Below are positions 7,936 through 11,338 of a DNA stretch of 11,338 nt, piece by piece. The translations under genes were made by a program, and so were the position numbers. The stretch covers positions 1 to 11,338 of the forward strand of contig JAGXGT010000028.1 in the NCBI GenBank assembly GCA_024636595.1, written 5' to 3'. Source of the DNA: Sphingomonadales bacterium. Its GTDB lineage: Bacteria > Pseudomonadota > Alphaproteobacteria > Sphingomonadales > Sphingomonadaceae. How positions within the stretch are numbered: position 1 is the first letter of the stretch; the number at the start of each line of letters is the position of its first letter. The notes below the pieces were generated by a model. The model ran no database searches. It saw only the letters and a list, made by a program, of their open reading frames with translations, and was not told where the DNA came from.

Positions 7936-8823
7936 TTAGGCGGTCAATACGCCCTGTAAAGCAGCTCGATTGTCACGCAACACCATCTCTGCAAAGTCCA
8001 TAAATGCGCGAACGCGGGCCGTCCGCCGCAAATCTTCATGGGTCAATATCCAGATGTCACGCGCCGGCACCGGTTCACGATCGGTTGCCCGCACCAAACC
8101 CGGCACGCCATCTGCTGCAATACACGGTACCATGGCCAACCCCAGGCCAAGCCGCGCCAGTCGCACCTGTAACCCGATACTGGCGAAATTGCCCCACACC
8201 GGAACCCGGGCATATTCACTATTCTGGGTCCAGTCGGGAAAGCGACCATCGCGATCGCTCCAGCCGAGCCATCGCGCGTCCCCTGGGCGATTGTCGAAGT
8301 CCTGCTCGGCCAGATAATCGGGATTGGCGTAGATGGAGCTGCAATAGGCAAACAGCCTTTTTCCGACCAGAGCTTCGGGCGGATTATTGTCCATCCGGAT
8401 GGCGATATCCGCTTCGCGCCGTGCCACATCGAGCAGATCGAAGCTCGTTATAATTTCCAGATTCAGCCCGGGATAGGCTGCAAAAAATTCTGGCAGCCGG
8501 TCGGCAAATATGGTGATCGCGAAAGGCTCCGCCATGGTAACCTTGAGGCTCCCGGTCAATTCATTGTCGCGCCCGGCTATATGGCGCTCGACGGTGAACA
8601 ATTCTTCCGCAAATCGCTCTGCAACCCGGGCCAGTTCCTCTCCTGATGCGGTAGGGAAGTAGCCTTCGGGGCGGCGTTCGAACAGTCGGCTGTCGAGCGA
8701 TTTTTCCAGTTGCTCGATCCTGCGACTGACCGTGCTGTGATGGACGCCCAACCGCTTGGCAGCAGCGCGCACCGTCCCCACTTCCATTACCGCCCGGAAT
8801 GTTTTGACATCTTCCCAATCCAT
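7936..8823 (-). CDS. LysR-family transcriptional regulator
   Basis: A 295-residue LysR-type regulator. The winged helix-turn-helix fills residues 1-60: D-W-E-D-V-K-T-F opens helix 1, the recognition region is A-A-K-R-L-G-V-H-H-S-T-V-S-R-R (21-35), followed by the linker helix. The co-inducer domain (about 91-290) begins G-S-L-K-V-T and contains the typical R-R-E-A-D-I-A-I-R (135-143) and G-L-G-L-A-M-V-P (226-233) stretches. The N-terminus (Met-Asp-Trp, H-H-S-T-V-S-R-R-I) is that of a LysR clade common in proteobacteria. ATG 8823 is preferred because the fold begins there; an in-frame TTG at 8844 would add seven residues, and neither has a convincing ribosome site. It is divergent from the MAPEG/DUF1993 pair, the usual arrangement for LysR regulators and their targets. 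The ligand is unknown. Confidence 0.93.
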   Translation of the reverse strand: MDWEDVKTFRAVMEVGTVRAAAKRLGVHHSTVSRRIEQLEKSLDSRLFERRPEGYFPTASGEELARVAERFAEELFTVERHIAGRDNELTGSLKVTMAEPFAITIFADRLPEFFAAYPGLNLEIITSFDLLDVARREADIAIRMDNNPPEALVGKRLFAYCSSIYANPDYLAEQDFDNRPGDARWLGWSDRDGRFPDWTQNSEYARVPVWGNFASIGLQVRLARLGLGLAMVPCIAADGVPGLVRATDREPVPARDIWILTHEDLRRTARVRAFMDFAEMVLRDNRAALQGVLTA

Positions 8824-8875
8824 GAGCAGAGCTTGTAACGTCAAATTCTCGTCATTGCATGGCTAAAATTTGCAC

Positions 8876-8887
8876 CGCACATGTGCG
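8876..8887. promoter_or_regulatory. Perfect 12-bp palindrome, candidate LysR operator
   Basis: CGCACATGTGCG is a perfect palindrome in the divergent region between the LysR gene and the MAPEG gene. It ends 10 nt before the -35 box of the predicted MAPEG promoter, which puts its centre near -51 of the inferred transcription start. That position suits an activator that contacts RNA polymerase. The six-base half site and even symmetry are not the strict T-N11-A LysR motif, so binding by the neighbouring LysR protein is an inference. Confidence 0.45.
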
Positions 8888-8897
8888 ATTAGTCGCT

Positions 8898-8926
8898 TTG
8901 ACTTCCCATTTTTCAGCCACTAAAAA
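8898..8926 (+). promoter_or_regulatory. Predicted sigma70-type promoter of the MAPEG/DUF1993 unit
   Basis: TTGACT (8898-8903, five of six to consensus), a 17-bp spacer, then TAAAAA (8921-8926, four of six). Transcription would begin near 8933, giving a leader of about 64 nt before the MAPEG start. A 6-bp inverted repeat (ATTTTT at 8908-8913, AAAAAT at 8922-8927) overlaps the spacer and the -10 box, which could be a binding site or simply AT-rich promoter composition. Confidence 0.5.
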
Positions 8927-8983
8927 TAGCCTACGCGTTTACCACCAGCCGCAAGTCCCCCAGCGGTAAATGAAGAATAGATC

Positions 8984-8988
8984 AGGAG
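8984..8988 (+). promoter_or_regulatory. Ribosome binding site that sets the MAPEG start
   Basis: AGGAG at 8984-8988 lies 8 nt before the ATG at 8997. A longer in-frame reading from ATG 8970 would place this site inside the coding region and add nine hydrophilic residues before the first membrane helix, so 8997 is the better start. Confidence 0.7.
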
Positions 8989-8996
8989 ATTGCCCA

Positions 8997-9413
8997 ATGA
9001 CCATACCGATCATCGCGGCCGTCACCGGTGCTTTACTGATCATCCTGCAGGCCATATTGATGATCCTTGTTGGCATCCACCGCATCCGTAACCGCGTAAA
9101 TCTGGGGACGGGCGGCGATCCGGCGCTGGAGCGCAAGATTCGCAGGCATGGTAATCTGGCGGAAAATGCAGCTCTATTCATTGTCGCGCTGGCGCTGGCA
9201 GAAATGACCGTAGTGCCAAATGACGTCATAGCGATCATAGCGGTCATTTTTGTCCTGGGCCGCGTCTTTCATGCCATTGCCCTGTCCACGGTCGCCGGGT
9301 CGCATGGCTCCGCTACTGGCAAGATTTTTTCGGCCTTCCGCGCTATCGGTGCATTCAGCACATTCGGCTGCTTTCTGGCACTGGGTGGCTATCTGCTGGC
9401 AGGTATCTTCTAG
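8997..9413 (+). CDS. MAPEG-family membrane protein
   Basis: A 138-residue integral membrane protein of the MAPEG superfamily, which includes microsomal glutathione S-transferases and the bacterial YecN-like group. Four helices are predicted at about 3-28, 56-74, 76-95 and 113-136. The family signature R-R-H-G-N-L-A-E-N (49-57) is present at the start of helix 2; in characterised relatives this region takes part in glutathione binding. G-R-V-F-H-A (88-93) is the second conserved patch. Activity as a glutathione transferase or peroxidase cannot be concluded, because many bacterial members are uncharacterised. The gene starts a likely two-gene unit with the DUF1993 gene 36 bp downstream, divergent from a LysR regulator with a promoter and palindrome between them. 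This context suggests an inducible response to a toxic or oxidising compound. Confidence 0.85.
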   Translation: MTIPIIAAVTGALLIILQAILMILVGIHRIRNRVNLGTGGDPALERKIRRHGNLAENAALFIVALALAEMTVVPNDVIAIIAVIFVLGRVFHAIALSTVAGSHGSATGKIFSAFRAIGAFSTFGCFLALGGYLLAGIF

Positions 9414-9449
9414 ACTCTCTTCTCAACCCTCAATTTGAAAGTTGTCCCT

Positions 9450-9965
9450 ATGACCATCCCTCTTTCCCAGATTCTCAAAGGCTCCACCGCCCAGGCCTTT
9501 CGTGGCTTGACCAATGTTCTGACCAAAGCCAAGGCAGCAGCCGAAGGGGCTGGAACCGCCGAAGAAGCCTATCTGGGCGCGCGCCTTTTCCCCGATATGA
9601 ACGACCTGAAGTGGCAGGTGCAGATGATCACCGAATTCGCCGTTCGCGGCGCCGCCCGGATGACCGGAACGGTACCGGACAAACTGCCGAACATGCCGAT
9701 GGAAGGAGAAACATTCGATGCCCTGATCGAACGGATCGCTGACTGCGCAGCGAAAGTCGCTGCGGCTGACGATGCAACGATCGATGGCAATGCCGACATG
9801 AAAATCTCGATGCCGGTCGGTCCGGAACAGACGATGGAACTGGACGGCCAGACCTACGTGCTCAGCTTCTTCCTCCCCAACCTGTTTTTCCATATCACCA
9901 CCGCATACAACCTGCTGCGCATGCAGGGCGTGGCCGTCGGCAAACGCGATTATATGGGCATGTAG
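9450..9965 (+). CDS. DUF1993 family protein (DinB-like fold)
   Basis: A 171-residue soluble protein without signal peptide or membrane helix. It matches the DUF1993 pattern I know: an N-terminal helix opening with M-T-I-P-L-S-Q, a central D-L-K-W-Q-V-Q-M-I-T-E-F-A (52-64), and the diagnostic ending L-P-N-L-F-F-H-I-T-T-A-Y-N-L-L-R (142-157) followed by G-K-R-D-Y-M-G. This family belongs with the DinB-like four-helix bundles, some of which bind a metal and act as thiol S-transferases; whether this protein binds metal is not known. H148 is the obvious candidate ligand. The ATG at 9450 is preferred over an in-frame TTG at 9435. The ribosome site is poor, which suggests coupling to the MAPEG gene 36 bp upstream. 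Its stop lies 7 bp from the stop of the converging TonB gene. Confidence 0.8.
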   Translation: MTIPLSQILKGSTAQAFRGLTNVLTKAKAAAEGAGTAEEAYLGARLFPDMNDLKWQVQMITEFAVRGAARMTGTVPDKLPNMPMEGETFDALIERIADCAAKVAAADDATIDGNADMKISMPVGPEQTMELDGQTYVLSFFLPNLFFHITTAYNLLRMQGVAVGKRDYMGM

Positions 9966-9972
9966 GTCAGCA

Positions 9973-10719
9973 TCAGTTGGTCTGCTGTGGGCCGCGTCCG
10001 TCGCGCCACCATTCCTGTACCCAGCCATAGGGGCTGGCGACCGCTCGGCCCCGCTCATCACGCGCGGGCTCAAAGCGGAAGCGTGTTTCTATCAGCTGAC
10101 AAGTGATCGCATCGAGCGCCGGATGGCCGCTGGTCTGCCGGATCTGGCAATCGCGCGCCCGGCCATCTGCGCCGACCGTGAAGCGGGTGATAACATTGCC
10201 GCGTGTTTCGGCTTTCCAGACGGAACGGGGAATATCCTTGCGCGTCATTGCGCCCGACAGATGGCGCGGACCGGAGACTATGCCGCCGCTGCCGGTCCCG
10301 TCGCCGCTGTTTCCACTTCCGGCTCCTTCTCCCTGACCGCCGCTGCCAGAACCAGGTCCGGGCTGGTCGGACGCTCCCGCATTGGGGTCGTTCCCCACTC
10401 CGGCGACTGGTGCAACAACCACAGGCGTCACAATATTCAGTTTCACCTCGGGAGGTGGCAACACAACCTGGCTGGCCTTTGCCCGCAGATTTTCGGGCGA
10501 TGCTGCCCCTTCTTCGGCTTGTGACGGTTTCGTGTCCGGGGCAGGTTCGGGTGGTTGTGGCGGGGGAAGGGTGATCACTTTGAACCCGGCATCGACGCGT
10601 TCGGCAATTTGAATGCCCATGCCGCTCACCAGCGCATAGCCAAGCGCCGCATGAATCGCGATCACCGCTGCCAGCGATTGGGCGCGGTCCTGACCGCTGC
10701 TTTTCGTTCCGTAAGTCAT
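9973..10719 (-). CDS. tonB: TonB-family energy transducer
   Basis: Inner-membrane-anchored protein expected to pass energy from ExbB/ExbD to outer-membrane receptors. The 248-residue chain has a short cytoplasmic start, one membrane helix at about 14-36 carrying a histidine (H23) where TonB proteins keep their essential transmembrane His, a proline-rich stretch (51-64, then 87-104), a Gly/Ser-rich linker (119-147), and a TonB C-terminal domain (about 155-240) with R-F-T-V-G-A-D-G-R-A and F-R-F-E-P-A-R. Two cysteines (C191, C207) lie in that domain and could form a periplasmic disulfide, as in other sphingomonad TonB proteins I recall. The start is supported by AGGAAAG at 10730-10724, just before the ATG. 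No exbB or exbD lies in the window, so the partners must be encoded elsewhere. It may be one of several TonB paralogues. Confidence 0.88.
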   Translation of the reverse strand: MTYGTKSSGQDRAQSLAAVIAIHAALGYALVSGMGIQIAERVDAGFKVITLPPPQPPEPAPDTKPSQAEEGAASPENLRAKASQVVLPPPEVKLNIVTPVVVAPVAGVGNDPNAGASDQPGPGSGSGGQGEGAGSGNSGDGTGSGGIVSGPRHLSGAMTRKDIPRSVWKAETRGNVITRFTVGADGRARDCQIRQTSGHPALDAITCQLIETRFRFEPARDERGRAVASPYGWVQEWWRDGRGPQQTN

Positions 10720-10745
10720 GGTTCTTTCCTAGCAGTTGGCTGATG

Positions 10746-10774
10746 AATATTCTCTGGCCGTCAGAGCGGATCAA
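10746..10774 (-). promoter_or_regulatory. Possible sigma70-type promoter of the tonB gene
   Basis: On the minus strand, TTGATC (10774-10769), a 17-bp spacer and AATATT (10751-10746), each four of six to consensus. Transcription would start near 10739, leaving a leader of about 20 nt that contains the AGGAAAG ribosome site. A 5-bp inverted repeat (CTCTG 10752-10756, CAGAG 10762-10766) falls in the spacer. I see no convincing Fur or Irr-type iron box in the 193-bp divergent region. Confidence 0.3.
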
Positions 10775-10859
10775 AACGGATTGTCTGCCGTTATATATGA
10801 TGGTAAACGTCCGCTTGTCCGTGACTGGCGAGATCAAGATGGAAATCCATCGGGGAGCC

Positions 10860-10882
10860 GGCGATTTTTACAGCCGATCGCC
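10860..10882. repeat. 6-bp inverted repeat upstream of the isonitrile-hydratase-like gene
   Basis: GGCGAT (10860-10865) and ATCGCC (10877-10882) form a perfect 6-bp stem with an 11-nt loop, 30 nt upstream of the next start codon. A shorter repeat, GATGG-AAAT-CCATC, lies at 10838-10851. Either could be an operator or leader hairpin; neither is strong enough to name. Confidence 0.25.
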
Positions 10883-10912
10883 TGGGTGCCTCTCAAACGT
10901 TGGAGTAGCCCC

Positions 10913-11338
10913 ATGACCGACACCCCAGAACCCTTCCACATCGCCTTCCTGCTGTTTGACGGCATCACCCAACTTGATTTCACTGGGCCAGCGCAGGTGC
11001 TTTGCCGCATTCCTGGCGCCGTGGTTCACACCGCAGCCAAAGCAGTACAGCCGATACAGACCGATAGCGGCTTTGCCATTCTCCCCTCGACCAATTTCGC
11101 GGATTGCCCGCAAGCCGATCTGCTCTGCGTCCCCGGCGGTTTTGGCATCAGGGATGTGATTCAGGATGAAGCGACGCTGCAATTTTTGCGCGATCAGGGT
11201 GCCGCAGCGGAATATGTGACTTCGGTTTGCACCGGATCCCTGGCCCTCGGTGCCGCCGGATTGCTGCGGGGCAAGCGGGCAACCAGCCACTGGGCCTATA
11301 CCGGTCTGCTCGAAAAATTCGGCGCAACCCATGAAAAA
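10913..11338 (+). CDS. inhA: DJ-1/PfpI-family protein, probable isonitrile hydratase (3' end missing)
   Basis: First 142 residues of a DJ-1/PfpI-superfamily protein; the frame stays open to the right edge. It closely follows isonitrile hydratase of Pseudomonas as I recall it (cytoplasmic; converts isonitriles to N-substituted formamides). Shared stretches are L-D-F-T-G-P (21-26), S-T-N-F-A-D-C-P (59-66), P-G-G-F-G (74-78), and Y-V-T-S-V-C-T-G-S-L-A-L-G-A-A-G-L-L (101-118), followed by A-T-S-H-W-A-Y (123-129). The nucleophile is C106 with T107; D22 matches the catalytic Asp of the family. GGAG at 10902-10905 lies 7 nt before the ATG. The main alternative is a GlxA-type AraC regulator, which has a similar N-terminal domain plus a DNA-binding domain that would lie beyond the window; the S-V-C-T-G-S-L...T-S-H-W-A-Y series also occurs in those. 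The symbol is unrelated to mycobacterial enoyl reductase InhA. Confidence 0.75.
   Translation, partial: MTDTPEPFHIAFLLFDGITQLDFTGPAQVLCRIPGAVVHTAAKAVQPIQTDSGFAILPSTNFADCPQADLLCVPGGFGIRDVIQDEATLQFLRDQGAAAEYVTSVCTGSLALGAAGLLRGKRATSHWAYTGLLEKFGATHEK

Noticed and set aside
8970..8996. Upstream ATG start for the MAPEG gene
   Set aside because: The AGGAG at 8984-8988 would then be inside the coding region; it is ideally placed for the ATG at 8997.
10123..10574. Gly/Ser-coding tract of tonB as a DNA tandem repeat or CRISPR-like array
   Set aside because: The bases vary between units and no fixed repeat/spacer period is visible; the bias is in the encoded protein.
10775..10798. AT-rich TTATATAT region with an AACGG/CCGTT repeat as a promoter for the isonitrile-hydratase-like gene
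   Set aside because: A -10-like stretch exists but no acceptable -35 box lies at the right distance, and the leader would be over 100 nt.
10070..10837. A 255-codon minus-strand frame overlapping tonB in another phase
   Set aside because: Its product is Arg/Ser/Cys-rich and unlike any family I know, while the tonB frame has a membrane helix, linker and TonB domain plus a good ribosome site.
10868..11332. A 154-codon minus-strand frame at the right end
   Set aside because: It is antisense to the isonitrile-hydratase-like gene, whose forward frame carries the Cys motif and a proper ribosome site.

Overview
The window looks like chromosomal DNA of an alphaproteobacterium, most likely a sphingomonad (Sphingopyxis, Sphingorhabdus or a relative). 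The reasons are protein character (a TonB with a two-cysteine C-terminal domain, a LysR regulator opening with a Met-Asp-Trp start, a short-Q-loop bd oxidase with a DUF2474-like small subunit), moderately high GC, and dense gene packing with start/stop overlaps. The genus is an inference and no marker gene proves it. I see no mobile element, CRISPR array, tRNA or rRNA.

Left region (1-4054, + strand): one tightly packed operon, already running at the left edge. It encodes the C-terminal part of a SulP anion transporter with a STAS domain, a DoxX-family membrane protein, subunits I and II of a short-Q-loop (cyanide-insensitive type) cytochrome bd quinol oxidase, and a 49-residue single-helix small subunit. 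Every junction is an ATGA or TGATG overlap or a 6-bp gap. The first two genes are unusual partners for a bd oxidase and are the most interesting part of the window.

Middle region (4093-8823, - strand): full-length DNA polymerase I (polA), with all three active centres visible, converges on the oxidase operon. A small hairpin lies between them. Upstream of polA, 38 bp away in the same direction, is a membrane-anchored GGDEF diguanylate cyclase with an intact active site and inhibitory site. Upstream of that is a LysR-family regulator.

Right region (8824-9965): a 173-bp divergent promoter region carries a good sigma70-type promoter and a perfect 12-bp palindrome just upstream of its -35 box. 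It separates the LysR gene from a two-gene unit encoding a MAPEG-family membrane protein and a DUF1993 (DinB-like fold) protein. This resembles a LysR-controlled stress or detoxification module.

Right end (9973-11338): a TonB-type energy transducer on the - strand, without ExbB or ExbD beside it, is divergent from a DJ-1/PfpI-family gene closely resembling isonitrile hydratase. The latter is cut by the window edge.
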